A stretch of 64,000 nt of DNA from Yersinia enterocolitica (GTDB lineage: Bacteria; Pseudomonadota; Gammaproteobacteria; Enterobacterales; Enterobacteriaceae): the NCBI GenBank assembly GCA_002082245.2, contig NBTC02000002.1, positions 3,472,001 through 3,536,000 of the forward strand, given 5' to 3'. Each line of letters starts with the position of its first letter. Position 1 is the first letter of the stretch. Below the pieces are notes generated by a model. That model worked only from the letters and a program-made list of their open reading frames with translations, had not been told where the DNA came from and searched no databases. Below, one piece after another: positions 40,014 through 49,825 of this stretch. Position numbers and translations under genes: made by a program.

Positions 40014-40209
40014 TTTTTGATGCGCAGAAAAAGACTTATGTTGAATGTCACCTTAATAATATTGCAGGAAAAAGCGCGGAAATAAGCAAATTTCTTGGCC
40101 CAATTGGCACTGACGGAATTGATTTATATAAAAAAGAGTTTCATGAAAATTTTAATAAAAAAGCCGGAGCATCATCTGCCCCAGCTTAATCAGTAACTTA
40201 GAACCTGAA

Positions 40210-41007
<798 letters not shown>

Positions 41008-41105
41008 TCAATAATAATGACTGCCCGACAGGCAGTTTACCTGTCCAACAGTATAGAGATGATTAGTGGCAATGGCTTTGCTTTTCGTCATTAATTGCGG
41101 CAAGA

Positions 41106-41711
41106 CTATGCTTCAGATAGTGACAGCTTAATCGGTTCAACAGCGAAAGTTAGCCCTTTTTCGCCGTTATCCGCTACCACATAGCGAATTGCGCCAACCG
41201 GATGGGCATAGAAAGGCGAACCTTTACCTTGTGTCAGCAGTTGCTGCACATTATCAAGACTTTGCTGGAGCGTGAGTGTGGGCTCAAACTGGCGCATCAG
41301 GGCTGCCATATAATTGACAGCCACTAGTCGGGCCGCTTTCTCTTCACTCCCTTTTATCGGCAAATAGGTAATTTGTAAGGTCTTAATCTTACCGGTACCT
41401 TTTTCCAGTGCGGTTGAAGCATAGAGATTCTCATTAATCTTACTGGCAGCCCGAGTCAGTGGGGGCAGATCATCTTTTACTGTAATCGCATGAAACTCAC
41501 TGAGAGGCAGTGTTGGATTCGTGCGGTTATAGCTTTCACGAAATTTGACCAGTGTTAAATCAAAAGTTGGCGCGCCAGAAAGTAGATAAGGCGCGGTCGG
41601 CTGAGCCTCTTCCGTTGGCTGACCGCTGTCGTCTGCGGGGTCGGCATGAGCGCGGCTAACTGTTGCTATTAGCAGCAGTATTGCCAGTATCGCGACTCTC
41701 TCTTTTCTCAT
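41106..41711 (-). CDS. yiiQ: DUF1454 family protein YiiQ
   Basis: A 201-residue exported protein with a signal peptide (VAILAILLLIATVSRAHA) and the DUF1454 body (LTLVKFRESYNRTNPTLPLSEFHAI). The function is unknown. It is between tpiA and yiiR as in E. coli, with the same orientation as tpiA, 128 bases apart. Confidence 0.9.
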   Translation of the reverse strand: MRKERVAILAILLLIATVSRAHADPADDSGQPTEEAQPTAPYLLSGAPTFDLTLVKFRESYNRTNPTLPLSEFHAITVKDDLPPLTRAASKINENLYASTALEKGTGKIKTLQITYLPIKGSEEKAARLVAVNYMAALMRQFEPTLTLQQSLDNVQQLLTQGKGSPFYAHPVGAIRYVVADNGEKGLTFAVEPIKLSLSEA

Positions 41712-41826
41712 GACTTATGCCGTCGTTAGAAGTGTGTGTAGGGGATTAAAGCGGTAATTGAGTGTGATTGTCAAAATTCACTGCAAAGATTATAGGTTAG
41801 TTGCGGCATTGGGGTACTCTATTGTG

Positions 41827-41953
41827 TATACCCGTCATACCTCAAGCTGCATGTGTGTTGGCTGCCTTCGTTCACCCCAGTCACTTACTTGTGTAAGCTC
41901 TTGGGGACTCGCTCAGTTGCCGCCTTCCTGCAACTCGAATTATTTAGGGTATA
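41827..41953. repeat. ERIC repeat, 127 bp
   Basis: A near-consensus copy from TATACCCGTCATACCTCAAG to CGAATTATTTAGGGTATA with the core CACTTACTTGTGTAAGCTC. It lies between the divergent yiiQ and yiiR genes, 43 bases before yiiR. Confidence 0.95.
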
Positions 41954-41995
41954 CATCAACTTTAGGTTATATCAGGTAAATGGATCGGTTCATTG

Positions 41996-42433
41996 ATGAC
42001 AATACAGCAGTGGTGTTTCTCGTTTAAAGGCCGTATCGGGCGGCGGGACTTTTGGATCTGGATTAGTTTGTGGCTGTTGGCGATGCTGGTTGTTTTTACG
42101 CTGGCAGGTAAGGATTGGTTACCCATTCAGACTGCGGCTTTTGCGATAGTTTTTTTGCTGTGGCCAACGGCGGCAGTGGTGGTTAAACGGCTTCATGACC
42201 GTAATAAAGCCGGTTGGTGGGCATTTTTGGTGGTACTGGCCTGGATGCTGATGGCCGGTAACTGGCAGATGCTAGCGCCCATCTGGCAATGGGGTGTTGG
42301 GCGGTTTATTCCCACACTAATTATTGTCATGATGTTTATTGATTGTGGCGCATTTCTCGGTACCGAGGGTGACAATCGTTTTGGCCCAGAAGCGGTACCG
42401 GTGAAGTTTCTGGCTGATAAAACACCACAGTGA
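41996..42433 (+). CDS. yiiR: DUF805 family membrane protein YiiR
   Basis: A 145-residue inner-membrane protein with the DUF805 start MTIQQWCFSFKGRIGRRDFW and about four membrane segments; VKRLHDRNKAGWWAFL is the family's conserved loop. Function unknown. The codon before the ATG is an in-frame TTG and was not chosen. It converges with fpr. Confidence 0.9.
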   Translation: MTIQQWCFSFKGRIGRRDFWIWISLWLLAMLVVFTLAGKDWLPIQTAAFAIVFLLWPTAAVVVKRLHDRNKAGWWAFLVVLAWMLMAGNWQMLAPIWQWGVGRFIPTLIIVMMFIDCGAFLGTEGDNRFGPEAVPVKFLADKTPQ

Positions 42434-42452
42434 ATAGGGTTTGATAAAGCCA

Positions 42453-42472
42453 AAAGGGCCATATGGCCCTTT
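42453..42472. terminator. bidirectional hairpin between yiiR and fpr
   Basis: AAAGGGCCATATGGCCCTTT is a 20-base perfect palindrome 20 bases past yiiR and 35 bases past fpr; it probably ends both transcripts, although T tracts are short. Confidence 0.7.
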
Positions 42473-42506
42473 ACTATCAGTTGGTTAGCTTTGACAATAC
42501 TGTCTA

Positions 42507-43253
42507 TTACCAATATTGCTCGCTGGTCATATGCCCCGGTTTGCGGCGTAAATGTTTACGCATCTCACGCTGTTCTTTCAGCAATTGCTGGGTGTCTCGT
42601 ACCATTTGCGGGTTACCGCATAGCATTACATGGCTGTCATGCGCGTCAATTTTCAGGCCGACAGCGGCTTCCAGTGAGCCATTCTCAATCAAGGCCGGAA
42701 CTCTGCCGGTCAATGAACCGTGGGACTCTTCACGGCTCACCACTGTTTGGATACGTAACTTGCCGTTGTAGCGCTGTTCAAGTTGTTGCATCAGTGGCAG
42801 GTAGCTGAGATCACGGGCGAAACGTGCCGCATGGACCAACACCAGATTTTTGAAGCGTTCTAAATCACGCCCTTCCTGTAAAATTGACAGATAGGGGCCG
42901 ATCGCGGTGCCGGTGGCTAACATCCACAAGGTATCGCAATCGGGGATCTCTTCTAGCACAAAGAAGCCCGCCGCTTGCTTGGTAACCATCACTTCACCGC
43001 CTACGGGCAACTGGTCCAGCCGTGGGCTGAGTTTGCCTTCCGGTACTGTGACCAAATAAAACTCCAGATTGTCGTCACTTGGCGCATTAACGTAGGAATA
43101 AGCCCGCTGTACCCGCTCGCCGTTGATATCTAATGCCAGCTTGGCAAATTGACCGGCGGTAAAGGAGTCAATTGGCGCATTGACCCGAATACTGAACAAC
43201 GAGTCGGTCCAGTGTTCGATGTGAGTAATTTTGCCACTAACCCATTCAGCCAT
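42507..43253 (-). CDS. fpr: ferredoxin/flavodoxin-NADP+ reductase
   Basis: A 248-residue FAD enzyme that passes electrons from NADPH to flavodoxin or ferredoxin. RAYSYVNAPSD is the FAD-binding RxYS motif, LATGTAIGPYLSIL the NADP pyrophosphate loop, and CGNPQMVRDTQ the C-terminal nicotinamide-site motif; the terminal Trp (EQYW) is retained. Full length. In E. coli it belongs to the SoxRS regulon. The Rhs toxin locus begins upstream of it (43493). Confidence 0.96.
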   Translation of the reverse strand: MAEWVSGKITHIEHWTDSLFSIRVNAPIDSFTAGQFAKLALDINGERVQRAYSYVNAPSDDNLEFYLVTVPEGKLSPRLDQLPVGGEVMVTKQAAGFFVLEEIPDCDTLWMLATGTAIGPYLSILQEGRDLERFKNLVLVHAARFARDLSYLPLMQQLEQRYNGKLRIQTVVSREESHGSLTGRVPALIENGSLEAAVGLKIDAHDSHVMLCGNPQMVRDTQQLLKEQREMRKHLRRKPGHMTSEQYW

Positions 43254-43492
43254 AATTCTTTCCCATCATATACTTATCTGAAGTGATGCCTAAAGCGATG
43301 GCGATATTTTAGAGCATTTGGTTGAAAAACATTATCGATAAAATGTTATGCCTTTCGTCCTTGGACCTCTGTCATCATTCTGAAAATGACACTGGGCTAT
43401 GATTTCTACTGGTATTATCATCGCGTCCCCCTTGTCTTGCAGGAACTGCCGTTTCATCCAAATTGATAGGGGCATCATATTACTATCTCAGG

Positions 43493-46400
43493 TCAAAAAC
43501 TCATCCAACTACCACCTTTCATTCGATAACGGCTAATGAATTGTATCGGTACTGGTGTTACGAAAGTGGCCTCGACGGTACGTGCTGGTAACATGGCAAC
43601 AAAATTAGACGTATCCACCGAATGACCGTCAAGCAGCAATCGCGGCGCACTGACTTTGGGGCCGGTTCTAACCGATTGAGTGCCGATCACCTCAGCGGTA
43701 ATGTTTTGCTGACGCATGCCTGGAATTTTAACTTCATAAAAATAGCTGCGGGTGTCAGCATAGCCGCCTGAATCGAGATCGGTACCAAAGGAAATATAAT
43801 CAGGATTGCCTTGACGTACATGCGCCTGGGAATGCCCAGCGGCGTCTTCACTAAAGGCTTTTTTAAATCGCGTAAGCACGTCTTTCGAGGAATCACCGCT
43901 TCTGGGGTAGAATCCACCCGCTTTTCTGATGGCCTCCGGTGAACGATCGTCACCGCGATAAAACGTCATCAGATCTTCAGAAGCCCATGTTCTGGCCGCA
44001 ACTGGGCTACCACGGCCTGATAAGCCTTTTTCCAGAATATTAGCAGTTCGTGTTCTCAGCCCCGATGTGGCGCGGGAGATACCTTTATAAACGCCATGGC
44101 CCACGCCTCCTGCCAGCCCGGAAATCCCTGTTCCCAGTGATATCCATCCCAATACTGAGGATGCTTCGGGATTACTATCGGAAATAGCGTTGCTCACAAT
44201 AGATATTACATCTGAAGCAACGCCCATCGAGCCAACCACCAGTGATATTGCTGAAGCTGAGCTGATTGCTGTCATCACGCTGCCAGCGGCAATTATTGAT
44301 GCACCGGCGCTAAATATAGCTGCCAATAATCCCAGAGAGCCCAACACGATCCCAGCAATGGCGCTTCCGCTCAGGTGACCGCTTGGATCTAGGCGATTAA
44401 TAGGATCTCCTGCGCAGTAAGCATATGGATTAATGCCGCCAGCGCCAAACGGGCTGAGGCTATCCGGGCAGTTGAATCGCATTAGTAAAGGGTTGTAGGC
44501 ACGATAACCGTTACCTAAATGGTAGCTTCCACTAACCGGATCGAGGCGTTCGCCATTAAACCCCGGTAACGGGGAAGGCGTGTAGCCATAGCCGTAGGGT
44601 GACCAAGTGTTGAGAGTACCGCTGCTGTTAGCTACCTCTCGTGACCAGAGCAAATTATCATGGTTATCGGTGGCCGTCAGGGTAAGATGGCTGAGCTCTT
44701 TTACCCCCAGACAGGCATGACCCAGTTTAATCAATCGATTATTACTTGCCTGATATGTTATGACTTCGTTGACTAACTCATTTCCTTGGTAATACAACAC
44801 TCGCTTATCGCCATCACTGACGTTCTGGGCCACCAGTCGGTTCAGTGCATCGTAACTGTAGCTACCGCCTGCGATATTCTCTCCGTTTATGCCAATAAGA
44901 CGACCGGTTACGTCGTAGGTGAGCGTGCGGCCCGATTCATCTTTAATCATGCGCCCATTGGCATCATAGTCGAGGGCAATACTGGCGGGATAATTAGGAT
45001 GCGTATGAGTTATTGAGGTTAATTGTGTGGGATCGTCATCATTGAGATATCGGTACACTACACTGTCGGTAGTGCCATCGGAGAAAGTGGTTTCCAGGTG
45101 GGTCAGATTATTCAGAGCATCATAAGCGTAGCGTTGTGCAGATAACATCATGCCATTAGGCGCGGGTGACAGGTTGCTTCCGGTCGCGACATAGCTGACC
45201 AAACGATTACGTTTATCATAGCCGTAATTTTCAGTGTGAATGGTGATATTATTGTGTTTGGTGATACGAGTAGCCAACTGATCGTTTGCCAGCCATGTTT
45301 GTAATATGATGATTTCTATGCCTTTGCTATCAGTCACCTTACGGGATGTTTCCCGGCCAAAATCATCGTGAGCTAGCTGAGTTTTCAGGCTGTTCTGCGT
45401 TGTTCCATCGGTAATCAGCAAGCTGGCAAGGTAGCCTAACGGGTTATAACTTAGCCGTGCATTCAGATCATCATCCGCAACTTCAATTATTCTGCCGTCA
45501 GTATTTCGGTTATAGCGGGTTTGTGCGCCGGTGATATCGGTAAAAGTGGTGTTGCTACCACGCAGCGTCCAGCGATAATGACTGGCACGGGGGGAATCTT
45601 GGTGATGGATCACTGTTTCGGTTTTCAAACTGCCGGAAGGGTGCCAGGAAAATTGAGTATCGACACTGTCAGTTTCTTTGGCGTCCAACTGCCGGCCACT
45701 AATAGGGTCATAGCTAAACTCTTGGGTGACACCGTTTGCGTTGAGAGATTGCACCGAATTATTCAGTTCGGGAATGTAAGATAGATTAATCACTTCCTTC
45801 TCAGGGGTGATGATACTGAACGGAACGGGTGATGCTTCCTGATAGCGATAGGACGTAGTTCGGCCACAGCTGGAGCTTTCGATCAGCCGCCCCAGGCTAT
45901 CAAAATTCTGAGTACCTAGTAGCCAATGCTGGGTTTTTCCTGCTGAATTCTTACCCGTAAGGGTGAGTGAGGCTACACAATTGCCCTTTAAATAGCCGGG
46001 GTAGGTGCGGGTTACTATGCTGCCGTCTGCTGTAGTTTGGCTGACTAGCCGGTCGTAAGCATCATAGGTATGTAAAGTGACATGCCCAAGTTCATCTTCT
46101 TCTCGGCATAAGCGGCCCAGTCCATCGTAAGCATAGTGGCACACTCCCTGTGGCTTTCCGGCAGTGTCAATACGGGTCGTGCTCAGAGGGCGTAGATTGA
46201 TATCGTATTGAATTTTGCTGCTACCACTGTCGATCTCACGGTTATTGTTGTTACCACTCTGGTGGAGAGTTTGGGTAAGCTGAATAGGGTCATTCACTTG
46301 CCAACGCGTAATGCCGTCGCTGCCAGCGGCTTTAGTTATTTCCCCCCAATTATCATAAGTATGAGCCGAGTTAATGGCATATTGTTCAGGCCGCTGATTT

Positions 46401-48430
46401 TTCGCTATCCACCAATCACTGCTTTTCTCTGCGGTGATTTCATTTAACAGGTTATAGCTATAAGACTGAATTTCATACCAAGAAGGTGTCTCTCCCGCAT
46501 TCGACTGCTGTTGGCGTAATGTGCGACCCAGACCATCAAAATAGGTGCGAAGCTTATTACCTGCGGCATCTGTTTCAGTAGTGGAAAGCTTCCCTTCGCC
46601 ATCGATCAGGTAGTCCCAACGGGTCGTATTTTCATAGCGAGTGCCAGGGCAGGTAACTCTGGAGGTAAGACGGCCCATTTCATCGTATTGATAATGCGTA
46701 GTAATACCTTGAGCATCGGTTTTTGCATACAACAGCCCAGTATAAGCGGAGCGAGTGTGAGTTACCGTACTGGTTACACCGTCAGAGCCGATAAATTTTG
46801 CTATTTGAGTTAATAAACCACTTTGTATTTGAGTTGTAAAACGCTGAGTGCTGGTGAATTGCTTGCCGCTATCTGACAGCTCATACATGTCCTCGTTAAT
46901 GGCAATAATTCGCCCAAACTCGGCGTCATTAGCGTCACTTATTGACATTAGGTTCTGTTGCGACAACAACTGGTCGTCGCGATAAAAGAATTTCTTCTCT
47001 TGCACCACATACGGAGTATTGCCGAGTCTTTGGTAGGTAAAACGGCAGGTCCGGATTGGCGTGGTATAAGCGGATTCGGCAGGGATGAGTTTTTGTTGTT
47101 TCATAAATCGCACAAAACCATTGGGTTCCGCTGGGCAGTTTTCCTCCCCCTGGTTGGCGTACCAACGGGTCACTACCACCGAACCATCAGGATTTTCTTC
47201 CTTCGTTGGGTTGCCCCAGAGATCAAATTCAGTTTTCGTTATTTCAACGCGGCGTTGTTCGGTTGCTGGTTTGCTGGTATCAAGAAACGTCGTTGTGGTT
47301 TGTTTGGGGAGCTGAAATTGTGCGGGCTGTTGGCCAAAAGGGATGCCTTTTTTGGCATAATACTCAGTTTCTACGGTACATGAACAGCTGCCCTGTTGGG
47401 TGCTTTCCCGCGTAATCAGATGGAAATTATTGTATCTACGGGTAATAACAATATTGTGCTTATCACCGAGTTGAGTTTCCGTTGATCCATATTGGTAATC
47501 CGTCAGGATCCGATAAGCATTATCGCTATTTGGTAAGAAATTCACGCCACTGGCAAAGCCTAAATAGTTCGTGTTGGTATATTCGTAGAGGGTGACCAAC
47601 TTTTGCTGCCCAGTTCCGGGGGTGATAGTGTGTCTGACGGCGGCAGGCAACGCGGGCACGGCATTCTCAGGAAAGCGCATCAAGTTATTTTGGTAATCAA
47701 CGTTTTCAATTAAGCCGGATGGATAAGTCACCTGTTCAATATAACCCTCGCCAGTATAGGCCATAACCCATTGATACTTATTATCAACTAAGGTTATTTT
47801 TTGCAATCGTTTGTTGAACAACTGAAATTGTAGCGTGCGCTGTTCCTGCGTCCCTGAAAAAATAGTAATTTCAGGGAATATCGCATCGTCGTAATTTATT
47901 TTAAGTAATTCTCTATTGGCATCTCGGATGCTGGCTAGACGCTTGAAACCTTTAAATATCCAGTTAAAATGAACTTCATGCCCTAACGGAGAAATTACTG
48001 AAATAACATTTTTAATATTTTGACCTGAATTCCTGCCTTCTAATATTTCGACCACACCTGATTTATAAGTAATAATATAGTTATCATTATTACGCTCGAA
48101 TTTAAAAGAGCTTAATTTTTTTTGCTCAATTTCTACGCCGTTAGCACTTTCATAAATATGGTATTTATCACCTGTTGATAAATACAAAACTTTATTTAGT
48201 GCATCATACTGTGAGAAAGAAAATGAAAACCCCATGCCAAGGCCAATGTTATTATTATCAAACATATTATAATGTAGTGATACATCTATTTCCGGCCCTA
48301 AATTGTTATTAGCCACCACACTGGCAATAGGAAAAGAAAATGAATATAAACCGGTTCTCGGGTCAACGCCGCCTAAGGCTGCACTGATGAAATTACCACT
48401 CTGAGTGAAATAGTTAGCCACTTGAGTCAT
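43493..48430 (-). CDS. Rhs/YD-repeat protein with C-terminal ADP-ribosyltransferase-like toxin domain
   Basis: A 1645-residue polymorphic toxin. The start at 48430 has GGAGG eight bases upstream. Residues about 1-300 are an Rhs-family N-terminal region (GGVDPRTGLYSFSFPIASVV), followed by many YD repeats (YDEMGRLTSRVT, YDGLGRLCREEDELGHVTLH). The shell ends with the Rhs/TccC core motif PDSLSPFGAGGINPYAYC and LDPSGH near residue 1352. The 293-residue tail has a hydrophobic segment (about 1355-1412) and then a cholera-toxin-A1-like ADP-ribosyltransferase domain: R1492 in FYRGDDRSPEAIRKAGG, ISFGTDLDSGGYA in the place of the STS motif, YFYEVKI, and candidate catalytic E1620 in RTVEATF. The AT content is above that of core genes. 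There is no VgrG, PAAR or secretion gene beside it. Confidence 0.88.
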   Translation of the reverse strand: MTQVANYFTQSGNFISAALGGVDPRTGLYSFSFPIASVVANNNLGPEIDVSLHYNMFDNNNIGLGMGFSFSFSQYDALNKVLYLSTGDKYHIYESANGVEIEQKKLSSFKFERNNDNYIITYKSGVVEILEGRNSGQNIKNVISVISPLGHEVHFNWIFKGFKRLASIRDANRELLKINYDDAIFPEITIFSGTQEQRTLQFQLFNKRLQKITLVDNKYQWVMAYTGEGYIEQVTYPSGLIENVDYQNNLMRFPENAVPALPAAVRHTITPGTGQQKLVTLYEYTNTNYLGFASGVNFLPNSDNAYRILTDYQYGSTETQLGDKHNIVITRRYNNFHLITRESTQQGSCSCTVETEYYAKKGIPFGQQPAQFQLPKQTTTTFLDTSKPATEQRRVEITKTEFDLWGNPTKEENPDGSVVVTRWYANQGEENCPAEPNGFVRFMKQQKLIPAESAYTTPIRTCRFTYQRLGNTPYVVQEKKFFYRDDQLLSQQNLMSISDANDAEFGRIIAINEDMYELSDSGKQFTSTQRFTTQIQSGLLTQIAKFIGSDGVTSTVTHTRSAYTGLLYAKTDAQGITTHYQYDEMGRLTSRVTCPGTRYENTTRWDYLIDGEGKLSTTETDAAGNKLRTYFDGLGRTLRQQQSNAGETPSWYEIQSYSYNLLNEITAEKSSDWWIAKNQRPEQYAINSAHTYDNWGEITKAAGSDGITRWQVNDPIQLTQTLHQSGNNNNREIDSGSSKIQYDINLRPLSTTRIDTAGKPQGVCHYAYDGLGRLCREEDELGHVTLHTYDAYDRLVSQTTADGSIVTRTYPGYLKGNCVASLTLTGKNSAGKTQHWLLGTQNFDSLGRLIESSSCGRTTSYRYQEASPVPFSIITPEKEVINLSYIPELNNSVQSLNANGVTQEFSYDPISGRQLDAKETDSVDTQFSWHPSGSLKTETVIHHQDSPRASHYRWTLRGSNTTFTDITGAQTRYNRNTDGRIIEVADDDLNARLSYNPLGYLASLLITDGTTQNSLKTQLAHDDFGRETSRKVTDSKGIEIIILQTWLANDQLATRITKHNNITIHTENYGYDKRNRLVSYVATGSNLSPAPNGMMLSAQRYAYDALNNLTHLETTFSDGTTDSVVYRYLNDDDPTQLTSITHTHPNYPASIALDYDANGRMIKDESGRTLTYDVTGRLIGINGENIAGGSYSYDALNRLVAQNVSDGDKRVLYYQGNELVNEVITYQASNNRLIKLGHACLGVKELSHLTLTATDNHDNLLWSREVANSSGTLNTWSPYGYGYTPSPLPGFNGERLDPVSGSYHLGNGYRAYNPLLMRFNCPDSLSPFGAGGINPYAYCAGDPINRLDPSGHLSGSAIAGIVLGSLGLLAAIFSAGASIIAAGSVMTAISSASAISLVVGSMGVASDVISIVSNAISDSNPEASSVLGWISLGTGISGLAGGVGHGVYKGISRATSGLRTRTANILEKGLSGRGSPVAARTWASEDLMTFYRGDDRSPEAIRKAGGFYPRSGDSSKDVLTRFKKAFSEDAAGHSQAHVRQGNPDYISFGTDLDSGGYADTRSYFYEVKIPGMRQQNITAEVIGTQSVRTGPKVSAPRLLLDGHSVDTSNFVAMLPARTVEATFVTPVPIQFISRYRMKGGSWMSF

Positions 48431-48546
48431 ATAAATGACCTCCATTGAGTTTTTTTAATATTGAAATGAAAGTAGCCCAGTCGGTAAAACTGAAACTACT
48501 TTTAATAATAAATCACGGTTAAGCAATGGGATGAATGCAAGGTGAA

Positions 48547-49482
48547 CTAAGCCAAGACATGGAAGGATATGTCCTGGTCGCCATTAGATTTTACGTCAAT
48601 ATCAGCTCTGTTACCGTATTGGTCATGTAAGAAGAAATGCAGAGATTTAGACCAATCGTTATAAGACCATAGCGCACCGTACCATAGGCGATAAGACCAG
48701 AAACAGATACCGCGTTCCTCATGATTTTTCGAGGTAACGCTAATGGTCCAGGAGTTCGACACTTGAAATTTGGCAGTATAGTTAGCTGAGCTAATATCAA
48801 TTGAGCTATCAGTTGAGGTAGAACAGCCTTTATAGTTGCCTTGCTGTCTATAATAGAACCAGTATCTCTGATCACATAAAGCATCATGGGTAATGGTATT
48901 ATCTGTCGATTTAAATCGGACGTAATACTTTCTCAAGATACTGTTATAGCCGTCAACACGGTTTTCTTGTTTAGTCAAAATGTCCAAATCATTATCAGTG
49001 AATATTCTCGCCGGGAGAATTCTCATTGATATATAGTCAGGTATTGCATTGTTATTATTGTTTATTTGTGCCGTTGTATACTCTATTTTGGTCTCAGTAT
49101 TGGGATCGTTAATGAAAACCTGAACATATACTTTGAGTGGGGACTCTGAAACTTTAGGAACAGATAAATAGAAGTGACAAGGGTTACCGGGATTGTCTCG
49201 TGATATTTGCTTGAGAACAGGATAAACATATTCCCTAGCCACTTTTGATTTGGTTAATATCCTGCTGGGAATAGGCGTATTTTTATAATCGACGAGATTA
49301 ATATGGTCGTATATTTCATCGCTGGATAAAAATACTGGGTTATTTTTTTTATCTCTAGCTTCAATAATTATATCTACGGGTATTTGATTATTACCATTGG
49401 CATAGATAGAAGTCGATTTCTCACCATTGGAAATATAAATACTTAATTTATATATACTTGCTATATCATTCCAGTTAGACAT
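48547..49482 (-). CDS. unrecognised protein encoded before the Rhs toxin gene
   Basis: A 311-residue protein starting MSNWNDIASIYKLSIYISNG, rich in Asn, Ser and Tyr, without signal peptide or membrane segment. The N-terminal part (YISNGEKSTSIYANGNNQIP) looks like a beta-sandwich; the C-terminal part has repeated aromatic clusters (FWSYRLWYGALWSYNDW). I do not recognise the family, but a protein of this kind precedes Rhs genes in related bacteria, as far as I recall. Its stop is 116 bases before the Rhs start, both leftward, so they are probably one operon. It could be a partner in delivery or folding, or a second toxin component; this is inference. Confidence 0.65.
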   Translation of the reverse strand: MSNWNDIASIYKLSIYISNGEKSTSIYANGNNQIPVDIIIEARDKKNNPVFLSSDEIYDHINLVDYKNTPIPSRILTKSKVAREYVYPVLKQISRDNPGNPCHFYLSVPKVSESPLKVYVQVFINDPNTETKIEYTTAQINNNNNAIPDYISMRILPARIFTDNDLDILTKQENRVDGYNSILRKYYVRFKSTDNTITHDALCDQRYWFYYRQQGNYKGCSTSTDSSIDISSANYTAKFQVSNSWTISVTSKNHEERGICFWSYRLWYGALWSYNDWSKSLHFFLHDQYGNRADIDVKSNGDQDISFHVLA

Positions 49483-49813
49483 ATATCACCTCTTTAGGTT
49501 GAGATTTCACCCATCGACTTTATTAGCCATGAGTGGTGCAAATAAATCTTATATTGATGATTTGGCTTATTCAACCGGTGATTTTAAATCCTGTTACTCA
49601 TAATATGATGTTATTGTATGAAAAATAATTTAATAAAAAACAAAGTGTATCAGTAAATATAAAACTCGCTGAATGATACCGGGGGGATATTAATTGGTAT
49701 AGACTATTTTGTGGGGTCTTTATAGTATTTTTTAGTCACATTTTTATTCAGAACTCTATTAATACAATTGCTAATTTTGAGGTCCGCTCAGGAAACGGAA
49801 ATTATTGTACTAT
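49483..49813. other. AT-rich leader upstream of the Rhs operon
   Basis: A 331-base, strongly AT-rich stretch without genes, which should carry the promoter of the leftward Rhs operon. It ends at the IS1111-type element. No ERIC repeat or clear operator was seen. Confidence 0.5.
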
Positions 49814-49825
49814 AAGGGCTTCCCC

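Larger units (their letters stand above)
38476..40018. repeat. 5-bp target site duplication of the IS
   Basis: TTTTT at 38476-38480 and at 40014-40018 flank the insertion. The left copy is inside a run of seven T, so the exact length is uncertain, but five bases restore the reading frame of the host gene. Confidence 0.6.
37806..40189 (+). pseudogene. papain-fold (Tox-PL/OspI-like) toxin or effector gene interrupted by an IS
   Basis: The gene reads from ATG 37806 (GGAGA five bases upstream) to 38480, is broken by an insertion sequence (38481-40013), and resumes from 40019 to a TAA at 40187-40189. Removing the IS and one TTTTT copy gives one open frame of 281 codons. The protein has the papain-like layout of Tox-PL domains and the deamidase OspI: C129 in TNCASCA, H209 in QGHACNVIKF and D226 with Q228 in FFDAQ. 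The intact 5' fragment would make 235 residues ending in IS-encoded FCLSQFKMSP, without Asp/Gln. No signal peptide; an N-terminal type III-like signal is possible but not shown. The gene lies between sbp and tpiA; no immunity gene is visible. Confidence 0.82.

Noticed and set aside
43254..43492. immunity gene downstream of the Rhs toxin
   Set aside because: No open frame with a ribosome site on either strand; the stretch contains only the fpr upstream region.
44190..44378. 62-codon open frame antisense to the hydrophobic segment of the Rhs protein
   Set aside because: A shadow of the Ala/Ile/Ser-rich coding strand.
49449..49813. promoter with clear -35 and -10 for the Rhs operon
   Set aside because: The region is so AT-rich that many -10-like hexamers occur; none could be preferred by eye.
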